Shown here one piece after another: positions 55,290 to 63,445 of a stretch of DNA of 64,000 bases (the first letter of the stretch is position 1; every line of letters starts with the position of its first letter). Location of the stretch: positions 310,001 through 374,000 of the forward strand of contig NZ_NUOT01000008.1 of the NCBI RefSeq assembly GCF_002584535.1, read 5' to 3'. The notes under the pieces were generated by a model. It was given only the letters and a program-made list of their open reading frames with translations, was not told where the DNA came from and made no database searches. The position numbers were made by a program, and so were the translations under genes. The DNA comes from Bacillus cereus (GTDB taxonomy: Bacteria > Bacillota > Bacilli > Bacillales > Bacillaceae_G).

Positions 55290-56291
55290 ATGCTTTTTCG
55301 TAGCCACACTCCAAAGTTTTACAATGAAAGAAAGAGTCCAATTCCAAATAGCGTCGCTACGATAGAAAGCGTTACGATTAACAATCGCAAACAATCTCTA
55401 CTTATTCGTGGTCAAGATATAAATCAGCCTATTTTATTATGCTGTCACGGTGGCCCTGGCATGGCACAAATTGGATTTATTCGCCATTTTCAAAAAGACT
55501 TAGAAAAGCACTTTATTGTTGTCAATTGGGATCAGCGCGGAGCAGGGAAAACTTTTTCTTGGCGAGATATTAAAACACCATTCACAATTGAACAATTTAT
55601 TTTAGATGCACTTGAAATAATAAAATACCTTCTTTCTCGCTTCAATAAACAGAAACTATTTCTTGCTGGACATTCTTGGGGAAGTATTATCGGCCTACAA
55701 ATTACAAGTCAATATCCAGACCATATTGAGGCCTATATTGGCATTGGTCAGATTGTACATATGAAACAAAACGAAGAATTACTCTATCGACACTTAATTC
55801 ATTCTGCAAAAAAACATGGGCACGAGCGGGCATTGACTTCACTTTCAAAACTTGGAAAACCTCCTTTTCTAGATATGCGGCGCTTGATTATTCAAAGAAA
55901 ATGGCTTGGTACATTTGGAGGATCCGTGCAAAATGGGACTTCATTTTCCTTCATTCGAAAAGGGCTATTCTCTTCAGAATATACATGGTTAGATTGGATA
56001 AAATTTCTCGCTGGAAATATGAAATCTGGGACGTTATGGGAAGAAATGCTCACAATAGATTTCTTTTCTACAATTTCAAAGCTTTCTGTACCTATTTATT
56101 TCTGTTCTGGTCGTTTCGACTATCAAACGCCTTATGCACTCGTTCAACAATATTGCGACATGATTCAAGCACCCATCAAAAAAATGATTTGGTTCCCAAA
56201 CTCTGCTCATTCACCAAATTTAGAAGAACCTGAACTTTTTGCAAGATCTTTATGTTCTATCAAACAAGAGCTATCTTTTCCACACCAGTAA
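55290..56291 (+). CDS. Alpha/beta hydrolase, proline iminopeptidase-like
   Basis: 333 residues. Oxyanion segment CCHGGPGMAQ near 52, nucleophile elbow AGHSWGSIIG near 127, later FDYQTPY (Asp) and NSAHSPNLEEPE (His), so the catalytic triad appears complete. The HGGPG/GHSWG pattern is typical of proline iminopeptidases and related esterases. I chose the ATG at 55290 with AAAGGAG upstream; the frame extends 19 codons further. Confidence 0.88.
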   Translation: MLFRSHTPKFYNERKSPIPNSVATIESVTINNRKQSLLIRGQDINQPILLCCHGGPGMAQIGFIRHFQKDLEKHFIVVNWDQRGAGKTFSWRDIKTPFTIEQFILDALEIIKYLLSRFNKQKLFLAGHSWGSIIGLQITSQYPDHIEAYIGIGQIVHMKQNEELLYRHLIHSAKKHGHERALTSLSKLGKPPFLDMRRLIIQRKWLGTFGGSVQNGTSFSFIRKGLFSSEYTWLDWIKFLAGNMKSGTLWEEMLTIDFFSTISKLSVPIYFCSGRFDYQTPYALVQQYCDMIQAPIKKMIWFPNSAHSPNLEEPELFARSLCSIKQELSFPHQ

Positions 56292-56419
56292 TCGGTATAC
56301 CTTTTACATTTCACAAAAAACACTTTATAATTACATGTCGCAACTTTACTCTGTTAGTACCTATACCTACCTAAGATAAGTTGCAGAAACAGAAAAAGAT
56401 CAGGGAGATTACATTTATT

Positions 56420-57739
56420 ATGAATGCTGTACTCGTCGCAGTTGCAGTGATGTTGCTGCTTAGTTTATTACGTGTCCAGGTCATTGTCGCTATTATCGTC
56501 GGCGCTTTAACAGGTGGACTAATTGGTGGTCTTGGAATTTCAGAAACAATCAATACTTTTACCATAGGTCTTGGAAACAGTGCTCCAATCGCTTTAAGTT
56601 ATGCCATGCTCGGAGGATTTGCTATTTCTCTTTCCAAAACAGGTCTTCCCGATGCTATGATCCATACTGCACTGAACTTAATCAGCAACGAAAAAGACAC
56701 GAAAAAACAAACATATTCAAAAATGCTCATTTTATTTATCATTTTAGCAATGGCTTGTTTTTCACAAAATATTATTCCGGTCCATATTGCTTTTATCCCC
56801 ATTTTAATTCCAGCACTCTTAAAAGTCTTAAATGAATTAGAAGTGGACCGTCGGCTTATTGCATGTCTTATTACATTCGGATTAATCACTCCTTACATGT
56901 GGATTCCAACTGGATTTGGAAAAATTTATCACGATGTATTACAAACAAATGCACAGCAAAGCGGTCTCACATTTGATGTAGCACTCATTCCAAAAGCCAT
57001 GACCATTCCGGCAATAGGAATGATTATTGGTCTATGTATCGCTGTTTTTATTTCATATCGTAAACCACGAACCTATCATACTGAAACCATTCATACTCCA
57101 TCTGATGAAATTGTACCTTATACGAAAAGAAGCATTTCTTTTGGGTTATTGTCTATTGTCGCAACACTAAGTGTACAACTAGCAACAGAATCAATGATTT
57201 TTGGTGCATTAGCAGGTATCATAGTATTATCCATTAGTGGCAGTCTTCCTTTAAAAGAAGCTGATGCCATTTTAACTAGTGGTATGCGAATGATGTCATT
57301 TATAGGTTTTGTTATGATTTCTGCAGCAGGATTCGGAGCAGTTCTTCGAAAAACAGGACATGTTGAATCGCTTGTTCAAACAAGTGCTGATTTAATTGGG
57401 AACAGTAAGCCACTTGCTGCCTTCCTTATGCTTATTATCGGTCTGCTTGTTACAATGGGAATCGGTTCTTCCTTTTCTACCATTCCGATTTTAACAACTA
57501 TCTTCGTTCCGCTATGTATCCAACTTGGCTTTAGCCCGATGGCCACCATTGCTATTATCGGTACAGCTGGCGCATTAGGTGATGCTGGTTCTCCAGCATC
57601 GGATAGTACGTTAGGACCTACCTCAGGTTTAAATGCTGATGGCAGGCATCATCATATATGGGATACGTGTGTCCCTACTTTTCTTCACTACAATATCCCG
57701 TTACTTATATTCGGTTTTATTGCTGCAGTTACATTATAA
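56420..57739 (+). CDS. Na+/H+ antiporter family protein, YuiF-like
   Basis: 439 residues, about 11-12 membrane helices. SLLRVQVIVAIIVGALTGGL, SYAMLGGFAISLSKTGLPDA and SAAGFGAVLRKTGHVESL resemble YuiF/NhaC-type transporters. Substrate not proven; amino acid or Na+ transport are both plausible for this family. I chose the ATG at 56420 with GGGAG 13 bases upstream, a slightly long spacing; the frame continues upstream without a site. Confidence 0.85.
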   Translation: MNAVLVAVAVMLLLSLLRVQVIVAIIVGALTGGLIGGLGISETINTFTIGLGNSAPIALSYAMLGGFAISLSKTGLPDAMIHTALNLISNEKDTKKQTYSKMLILFIILAMACFSQNIIPVHIAFIPILIPALLKVLNELEVDRRLIACLITFGLITPYMWIPTGFGKIYHDVLQTNAQQSGLTFDVALIPKAMTIPAIGMIIGLCIAVFISYRKPRTYHTETIHTPSDEIVPYTKRSISFGLLSIVATLSVQLATESMIFGALAGIIVLSISGSLPLKEADAILTSGMRMMSFIGFVMISAAGFGAVLRKTGHVESLVQTSADLIGNSKPLAAFLMLIIGLLVTMGIGSSFSTIPILTTIFVPLCIQLGFSPMATIAIIGTAGALGDAGSPASDSTLGPTSGLNADGRHHHIWDTCVPTFLHYNIPLLIFGFIAAVTL

Positions 57740-57771
57740 AAAAAGGTGCGTTTTACTTGGACGCACCTTTT
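57740..57771. terminator. Bidirectional terminator
   Basis: AAAAGGTGCGT pairs with ACGCACCTTTT around a 9-nt loop; it overlaps the LacI-family stop codon. Confidence 0.88.
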
Positions 57772-58699
57772 ACTTTGTCGATTCTCGTTCAATTAATAGA
57801 AACTCTTCTTCCTGCACTTCCTCATGTTTTACTTGTTTCTTCTTTATTTTTCCTACTAAGCTTTGAACAGCTAGTACTCCTTGTTTTTCAAAAGACCTTC
57901 CAATCGTTGTCAAAGATGGCATAACCCATTCACCTTGTAAACTTCCTTTAAAACCAACAACCTGCAAACGCTCAGGTATATGAATACCAAGATAGCTTGC
58001 TGCACGGACGACTGCAATTGCAACAGCATCACTAGAAGCCACAATACCATCAATATATGGATACTTTCGTAACAATTCAATAATTTGTTTTTCTTCAGGT
58101 CCCTCTATTCTTTCTTTTCGATAAGCAAGACCCTCTTCCCAAACTGCATCTAAAAATCCAGATACATGTTCTTCCATTGTCTCATCTTCTACCTCTTCTC
58201 CCATATAAGCAAGAAAATGACAACCTTTTTCTTTTAACAAAACAACTGCCTTTCTAGCACTTTCGTAATATGTAGAAAGCTCTCCTGCTTCATCAAGTAT
58301 GACAAACGGAATGGAAATATTATTCAGCCGCTTGAATATGTCGTTCGTCATAATAACACCAGCAATATTATTTTGCATTAGTATATCTATATAATCACTC
58401 TTATTTCCTATGTTACAAATAACAATTTGATATCCCTCTTTATATGCAGCCTCTTCTACCGAACGAAGCAATGTTATATATGATGGATTTTCTAAATTTG
58501 ATACTAATATAGCAATCATTGTCGAAGATTTTTTAAATAATGCCTTCGCTACAGCATTAGGTTTATACTGTAACTCTTCAATTGCTTGTTTTACTTGTTT
58601 GACTGTATCCTCATGGACATACCCTTTTTCGTTAATTACTCGTGAAACGGTTGCGACTGAAACACCGGCCGATTTTGCAACATCACGTATGGTTGCCAC
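57770..58699 (-). CDS. LacI-family transcriptional regulator
   Basis: 309 residues. N-terminal HTH ATIRDVAKSAGVSVATVSRVI (in two parts) and a periplasmic-binding-protein-like effector domain (IAILVSNLENPSYITLLRSVEE; DGIVASSDAVAIAVV). The family represses sugar or nucleoside genes. No sugar genes are adjacent. It converges with the antiporter-family gene and precedes a GNAT gene. The effector is unknown. Confidence 0.93.
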   Translation of the reverse strand: MATIRDVAKSAGVSVATVSRVINEKGYVHEDTVKQVKQAIEELQYKPNAVAKALFKKSSTMIAILVSNLENPSYITLLRSVEEAAYKEGYQIVICNIGNKSDYIDILMQNNIAGVIMTNDIFKRLNNISIPFVILDEAGELSTYYESARKAVVLLKEKGCHFLAYMGEEVEDETMEEHVSGFLDAVWEEGLAYRKERIEGPEEKQIIELLRKYPYIDGIVASSDAVAIAVVRAASYLGIHIPERLQVVGFKGSLQGEWVMPSLTTIGRSFEKQGVLAVQSLVGKIKKKQVKHEEVQEEEFLLIERESTK

Positions 58700-58852
58700 A
58701 TCTTCACCCCTTAATATGGTAATAGCTTACAATTCAAACCTAAAACAAAGTAGGACATTCGTCAATATTATTATTCTATATTTCTGAAAATTGTTACACG
58801 AATACTTCTTACTCCTTACATTTTCCATCTTCAACATATGTAAAGAGTGATT

Positions 58853-59332
58853 TTATATATTCATTTTTTCTAGTTGAATTTCATGTGAAATCGTAATATT
58901 GTCATAACCAATGAGAGGAATTTCTCGCTTTATCTTCCTCGCCTCCTTAACCGCATCTATGTATAAGTTAGTCATGATAAAATCACGTTTCTGATAGAAA
59001 CGAAGTGCATTCGTGTTATCGTTTGTCGTAATAAGCCACACCTTTTTACAACATTGTTTTTTTGCAATATCAATTACATACTCTACAAGTTTCGTTCCAG
59101 TTCCCTTTTTCTCCTTAAAGCTATCTAATGAAACAATCTCACAATCATTTCCTCTTATTTCATATGTAATAATTCCTATTATTCTGTTATCTTCAATTGC
59201 AATAAAACCAGGTAATTGGTCTAACTGATGTGCTCTTCCACGTGAAACCATCAGCGTGCTTCCCCAATTTTCACGCATAAATAGCGCAATTGTTCCTCTC
59301 ATTTCTTCTGTAATTTTTTGTATTTGAATCAT
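58853..59332 (-). CDS. GNAT acetyltransferase
   Basis: 159 residues. Acetyl-CoA site KEKKGTGTKLVEYVI (about 72-86) and VWLITTNDNTNALRFYQKR (about 98-116) match the GNAT fold. Substrate unknown. GGGGAGAGAGTGAACC precedes the ATG. Divergent from yqkD. Confidence 0.88.
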   Translation of the reverse strand: MIQIQKITEEMRGTIALFMRENWGSTLMVSRGRAHQLDQLPGFIAIEDNRIIGIITYEIRGNDCEIVSLDSFKEKKGTGTKLVEYVIDIAKKQCCKKVWLITTNDNTNALRFYQKRDFIMTNLYIDAVKEARKIKREIPLIGYDNITISHEIQLEKMNI

Positions 59333-59410
59333 GGTTCACTCTCTCCCCTTTTTACATCATTATGATACAATATAAGAGTATCATATGTAGAGGTATGTGG
59401 AGGATGAGGT

Positions 59411-60334
59411 ATGAAACGTTTTTTTACAGCATTGCTAACCATAATGGGAGCCTTAATTGGTATCGGTATTTTCTTTACGAATAAAGTAATGTACTTAAAG
59501 AAAAAAACAGAAGAAGAAATTTTAGAGCGTGAAACAAAAAAACATTTTCGCTTAGAGGATTTTAATGTCATTCCAAAAGAAGAGGTTCGTATTCCATCTC
59601 AATTTAAATATGAAATTCACGGGTATTACATTTCTGCAGGCAATTCTAATAAGTTTATGATTTTTTGTCACGGTGTAACCGTAAATAAAATAAACTCTGT
59701 CAAATATGCAAATTTATTTTTAAACAGAGGATATAACGTATTTATTTATGATCACCGTCGCCATGGTAAAACCGGTGGTAAAACGACAAGTTATGGCTAT
59801 TACGAAAAACATGATTTAAAGACGGTAGTTGATTGGCTAAAAGACCGTTTTGGAACAAATATTATACTGGGCATTCATGGAGAATCGATGGGGGCTGCGA
59901 CACTCCTTCAATATGCAGGAATGGTGGAAGATGGTGCTGATTTTTATATTGCAGATTGTCCATTCTCTGACTTTTATGGCCAGCTACAACATCGCTTAAA
60001 GGTCGAATTCCATTTACCGAAATGGCCGCTACTACCATTAGCAAATGCCTTTTTAAAAGTACGGGACGGTTATACAATACGAGAAGTTTCTCCAATCGAT
60101 TGTGTAAAAAACATAAATAATCCAGTTCTATTTATTCACAGTAAAGACGATGACTATATTTTATGTGATATGACAAAAGCACTTTATGAAGCGAAAGAAA
60201 ATAATAAACAGCTCTTTATTGCAGAACACGGTGCACACGCTTGCTCTTATAATGAGAACCGGCAAGAGTATGAAGCTGCAGTGGATCAATTCTTAAAAAC
60301 ATATGTGAAAGAAACAAAAAACAGGCTTGCATAA
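59411..60334 (+). CDS. yqkD: Alpha/beta hydrolase, YqkD-like
   Basis: 307 residues. N-terminal membrane segment (FFTALLTIMGALIGIGIFF) and hydrolase domain with GIHGESMGAATLLQ (nucleophile elbow near 158), and LFIHSKDDDYI (Asp) and EHGAHACS (His) near the end. YDHRRHGKTGGKTTSYGYYEKHD is a strong match to B. subtilis YqkD. Substrate unknown. TGGAGGATGAGGT precedes the ATG. Confidence 0.9.
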   Translation: MKRFFTALLTIMGALIGIGIFFTNKVMYLKKKTEEEILERETKKHFRLEDFNVIPKEEVRIPSQFKYEIHGYYISAGNSNKFMIFCHGVTVNKINSVKYANLFLNRGYNVFIYDHRRHGKTGGKTTSYGYYEKHDLKTVVDWLKDRFGTNIILGIHGESMGAATLLQYAGMVEDGADFYIADCPFSDFYGQLQHRLKVEFHLPKWPLLPLANAFLKVRDGYTIREVSPIDCVKNINNPVLFIHSKDDDYILCDMTKALYEAKENNKQLFIAEHGAHACSYNENRQEYEAAVDQFLKTYVKETKNRLA

Positions 60335-60346
60335 GCCTGTTTTTTG
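60316..60346. terminator. Bidirectional terminator
   Basis: AAAAACAGGCTT pairs with AAGCCTGTTTTT around GCAT, with T-runs on both strands. Confidence 0.9.
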
Positions 60347-60351
60347 TCACT

Positions 60352-60597
60352 TTATTGCCCTAACACATCTGTAACTTGTTCCATATTTTCAGAGATCCAT
60401 TTTACCGCTTCTTCGAGCGTTTGAAATTCTGTCGTTTGAAATGTTACTTCATCTTGAAGTAGCCACACATCTTTAGGCTCTTGTCCCGCACCTGCAATCG
60501 ACCAATGAAGTAAGCTATATGGATGATTATCATTTAAAAACGATGCCCAAGTGCGCTCATTTGCAATATTTTGTAATGTACGTAATTGTTTATTCAT
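60352..60597 (-). CDS. Conserved small protein, possibly YqkC-like (DUF2552)
   Basis: 81 residues, soluble. Starts MNKQLRTLQNIANERTWASFL and ends WISENMEQVTDVLGQ. It lies where B. subtilis has yqkC next to yqkD, so it may be the same gene, but I assign the family from position only. GGTGACGAAAT precedes the ATG. Function unknown. Confidence 0.72.
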   Translation of the reverse strand: MNKQLRTLQNIANERTWASFLNDNHPYSLLHWSIAGAGQEPKDVWLLQDEVTFQTTEFQTLEEAVKWISENMEQVTDVLGQ

Positions 60598-60740
60598 ATT
60601 TCGTCACCTTACTGTATTTCAGTTATAAACGTTATTATAACATTCTCTTCCACTACATACAAAGTACAGTTTTCTATTGTCAAGTACTTCCTGTAATTAT
60701 ATGATGAACGTAAGCGTTTGGAAGGGAGGGAGGGATAACG

Positions 60741-60944
60741 TTGGCAAAAGTTCAAATTAAAGTGAATGATAATGGTTCATTTCGCATTACAGGGGATGTG
60801 GAATTAATCGACTCACAAGGGAATGCTTTCCCTGCAAAGCCTGCATTTTCTTTATGTCGCTGCGGCTTATCAAAAAATATGCCTTATTGTGATGCTTCAC
60901 ATAAAGGAAAATTTGAGTCTGTCGTTCGAGCACCAAAGGAATAA
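60741..60944 (+). CDS. CDGSH iron-sulfur domain protein
   Basis: 67 residues starting at a TTG with GGGAGGGAGGG upstream. CRCGLSKNMPYCDASHKG near residue 40 is the CDGSH motif (C-x-C-x...-PYCD-x-SH) that binds a 2Fe-2S cluster. It is a compact stand-alone version of mitoNEET-like domains; bacterial roles are unclear. Not in an operon. Confidence 0.9.
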   Translation: MAKVQIKVNDNGSFRITGDVELIDSQGNAFPAKPAFSLCRCGLSKNMPYCDASHKGKFESVVRAPKE

Positions 60945-60951
60945 TAATACG

Positions 60952-60984
60952 AGAAGCATGCAAAATGATTTGCGCATGCTTCTT
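60952..60984. terminator. Bidirectional hairpin between the CDGSH and crcB genes
   Basis: AGAAGCATGC pairs with GCATGCTTCT around a 12-nt loop. Confidence 0.7.
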
Positions 60985-61336
60985 ATAAATATCCTATATA
61001 AAAACCTAGAAACGCACAAAAAATGCCTATTATATAACTCATTACTAAATATAATAACGCCTTTTGTCCCTCACGTTTATGTATTAATTGAACCAATTCA
61101 AACTTAAATGTTGAAAAGGTCGTAAATGCCCCCATAAACCCTGTTCCGCATAATAATAACCATGTATTACTCACATTAGCTCCATACAACAGACCCAGTA
61201 AGAATGATCCAACTATATTTACAAATAATGTTCCATACGGGAATACATTCCCGTATTTTTTTTTCATTACATTACTAATAGAGAATCTAGCAACAGCTCC
61301 GCAAAAGCCACCGATTCCTATAAGTAAAATATTCAT
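60983..61336 (-). CDS. crcB2: Fluoride channel CrcB, second subunit gene
   Basis: 117 residues, four membrane helices. GIGGFCGAVARF (near 6), YGTLFVNIVGSFLLG (39) and GFMGAFTTFSTF (71) are the channel signatures; the asparagine and the phenylalanine box line the pore. Overlaps the other crcB by 4 bp. Exports fluoride, usually as a heterodimer when the genes are paired. Confidence 0.95.
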   Translation of the reverse strand: MNILLIGIGGFCGAVARFSISNVMKKKYGNVFPYGTLFVNIVGSFLLGLLYGANVSNTWLLLCGTGFMGAFTTFSTFKFELVQLIHKREGQKALLYLVMSYIIGIFCAFLGFYIGYL

Positions 61337-61737
61337 AGCGCTCCTTCTTTCTTCATGCTTTTTTCATATAGTGTATTCCCAAGATAAAATCCAAATAAAG
61401 ACAAAAGCAATCCTCCAACTATACTTGTACTTACATAATAAAATGCCATAAAAAATGCTTCATGTTGCATTAATTTTAATGTCTCCATGCTAAATGTTGA
61501 AAAAGTAGTAAAAGATCCAAGCATTCCTGTTCCAACGCTACTCATTATCGTTTGTGAAACATGTTTCATACGAAATAAATACATCGTTAAAAATGCTAAT
61601 AAAAAACTACCAATCATATTCGCTATCCATGTTGCCAGCGGAAAAGAATCGACTGAAGGAGTATCAATCCATTGTCCTAATCCATACCGAGCTAAAGCCC
61701 CAATAACACCACCGATTCCTACTGCAATATATTTCAT
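61333..61737 (-). CDS. crcB1: Fluoride channel CrcB, first subunit gene
   Basis: 134 residues, four membrane helices. GIGGVIGALARYGLGQW (7), ATWIANMIGSFLLAF (35) and GTGMLGSFTTFSTFSM (69) match CrcB/Fluc. GGTGAGGAT precedes the ATG. No fluoride riboswitch is visible in the 150 bp upstream, so the pair may be constitutive. Confidence 0.95.
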   Translation of the reverse strand: MKYIAVGIGGVIGALARYGLGQWIDTPSVDSFPLATWIANMIGSFLLAFLTMYLFRMKHVSQTIMSSVGTGMLGSFTTFSTFSMETLKLMQHEAFFMAFYYVSTSIVGGLLLSLFGFYLGNTLYEKSMKKEGAL

Positions 61738-61866
61738 ATCCTCACCTCATTTATGTATGCACTGAAATCTTTCTCATGCTAGTATAACAAACTTTATCCC
61801 TCCCTTCATTTTCATGCAATTCTTCACATTCAAATATTTTTTACTATCCTTTTTTCTTTTTTGTGC

Positions 61867-61872
61867 TATAAT
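61867..61872 (+). promoter_or_regulatory. -10 box of the rib operon
   Basis: TATAAT at 61867-61872, about 12 bases before the riboswitch. The -35 is weak. Confidence 0.6.
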
Positions 61873-61883
61873 GTGAGCAAACA

Positions 61884-62026
61884 GCATCCTTCGGGGTCGG
61901 GTGAAATTCCCAACCGGCGGTGATGAAGTGCACACTTCTAAGTCCGTGACCCGTTTTCACTCTTGGAAACGGTGGATCTAGTGAAATTCTAGGGCCGACA
62001 GTATAGTCTGGATGGGAGAAGGATAT
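61884..62026 (+). promoter_or_regulatory. FMN riboswitch (RFN element)
   Basis: P1 pairs ATCCTTC (61885-61891) with GAAGGAT (62018-62024). Conserved RFN strings are present: TTCGGGGTCGGGTGAAATTC, CCGGCGGTGATGAAG, AGTCCGTGACCC, GTGGATCTAGTGAAATTCTA and GGGCCGACAGTATAGTCTGG. It senses FMN and controls ribD/ribE. The distance to the terminator is unusually long. Confidence 0.97.
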
Positions 62027-62273
62027 GTTTTCTAGTTCTTATATAGCGAATACACTTTTATTTTGGCGTACACATGTGTACTGATTCGTTTTGAATCACT
62101 GTATGTGTTTTCTTTCATATACCTATTTTTCTATGCTGAAATAAAAAGATACGACTAGCGTATGAAAATTGATAGTTTGCTAGGTTTTTTTCTCATGCAA
62201 AAATATCAATCATCGTTAGGTTTCTTTCTTATACTTTCGTATTCGAGCTATACTTCTAGAAATCACGTCTCCC

Positions 62274-62306
62274 AAACCCCAAGGATATTAATCCTTGGGG
62301 TTTTTT
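62274..62306 (+). terminator. Terminator between FMN riboswitch and ribD
   Basis: AAACCCCAAGGAT pairs with ATCCTTGGGGTTT and is followed by six T residues. Ends 27 bp before ribD; it is the likely output of the riboswitch. Confidence 0.9.
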
Positions 62307-62332
62307 GATTTTTCTTAGGAGAGGTGAAAAGA

Positions 62333-63445
62333 ATGACAGACCAAGAATATATGAAGATCGCCTTACAGTTAGCACAAAGCACTGCAGGGCAAACAAGTCC
62401 AAATCCAATGGTCGGCGCTGTTGTTGTAAAAGATGGAAACATCGTTGGAATGGGAGCACATCTGCGCGCAGGTGAGGAACACGCTGAAGTTCATGCTCTT
62501 CGTACGGCTGGTGACAAAGCAAATGGATCCACTGTATATATAACGTTAGAGCCGTGCAGTCATTTTGGAAAAACTCCGCCGTGCTGCGATCTACTCATTG
62601 AAAAAAAAGTGAAGCGTGTAGTAATTGCTACACTTGATTGCAATCCGCTCGTTTCAGGTAACGGCGCAAAACGTTTACAAGCGGCAGGTATTTGTGTAAC
62701 TACCGGTGTTCTTGAAGAGGAAGCCATCACATTAAATCGCTACTTTTTCCACTATATGAATACAAAACTACCGTTTGTAACAATAAAAACAGCAATGAGT
62801 TTAGATGGAAAAATAGCTACTACTACTGGAGAAAGCAGATGGATTACAGGTGAAATAGCTCGCGAAGATGTTCATCAATATCGTCATACACACGATGCCA
62901 TCCTTGTTGGAGTCAATACTGTTATAGCTGATAATCCATCTTTAACAACACGTCTTCCAAACGGAGGCAAGCATCCGATTCGAATTATTTTAGATACACA
63001 TTTACGAACGCCGCGATCCTCTCATGTCATAACAGACGGGATAGCGCAAACATGGATTATTGTTGGAAAAGATGTAAAGAAAGAAAAAATAGCCACCTAC
63101 GAATCTCAGGCAGTATCTGTACTTCAAATGCAGACGAGCCAAATTGAAATACGTGATCTCCTCCTCCTTCTTGGGGAAAAACAAATTCTTTCACTCTTTG
63201 TTGAAGGTGGACAATCCGTGCATGCGAGCTTTTTAGAAGCAAAGTGTTTTAATGAAATTGTAACTTATATAAGCCCTAAATTAATTGGTGGAAAAGCCTC
63301 TCCAACTATGTTTGGTGGCACCGGATTTAACAAGCTACAAGATGCAATTTCTTTGCAAATTCAAGAGATGAAACAACTTGGTGATGATATAAAAATCGTC
63401 GCTACAGTGCGAAATGAGGTGCTTGCATGTTTACAGGAATTGTAG
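62333..63445 (+). CDS. ribD: Bifunctional riboflavin deaminase/reductase
   Basis: 370 residues. Deaminase domain (1-145): PNPMVGAVVV, HAEVHALRTAG and PCSHFGKTPPCCDL bind zinc. Reductase domain (146-370): KTAMSLDGKIATTTGESRWI. Catalyses two steps of riboflavin synthesis. I chose the ATG at 62333; the GTG three codons earlier is too close to GGAGAGG. Regulated by the FMN riboswitch. Overlaps ribE by 19 bp. Confidence 0.97.
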   Translation: MTDQEYMKIALQLAQSTAGQTSPNPMVGAVVVKDGNIVGMGAHLRAGEEHAEVHALRTAGDKANGSTVYITLEPCSHFGKTPPCCDLLIEKKVKRVVIATLDCNPLVSGNGAKRLQAAGICVTTGVLEEEAITLNRYFFHYMNTKLPFVTIKTAMSLDGKIATTTGESRWITGEIAREDVHQYRHTHDAILVGVNTVIADNPSLTTRLPNGGKHPIRIILDTHLRTPRSSHVITDGIAQTWIIVGKDVKKEKIATYESQAVSVLQMQTSQIEIRDLLLLLGEKQILSLFVEGGQSVHASFLEAKCFNEIVTYISPKLIGGKASPTMFGGTGFNKLQDAISLQIQEMKQLGDDIKIVATVRNEVLACLQEL

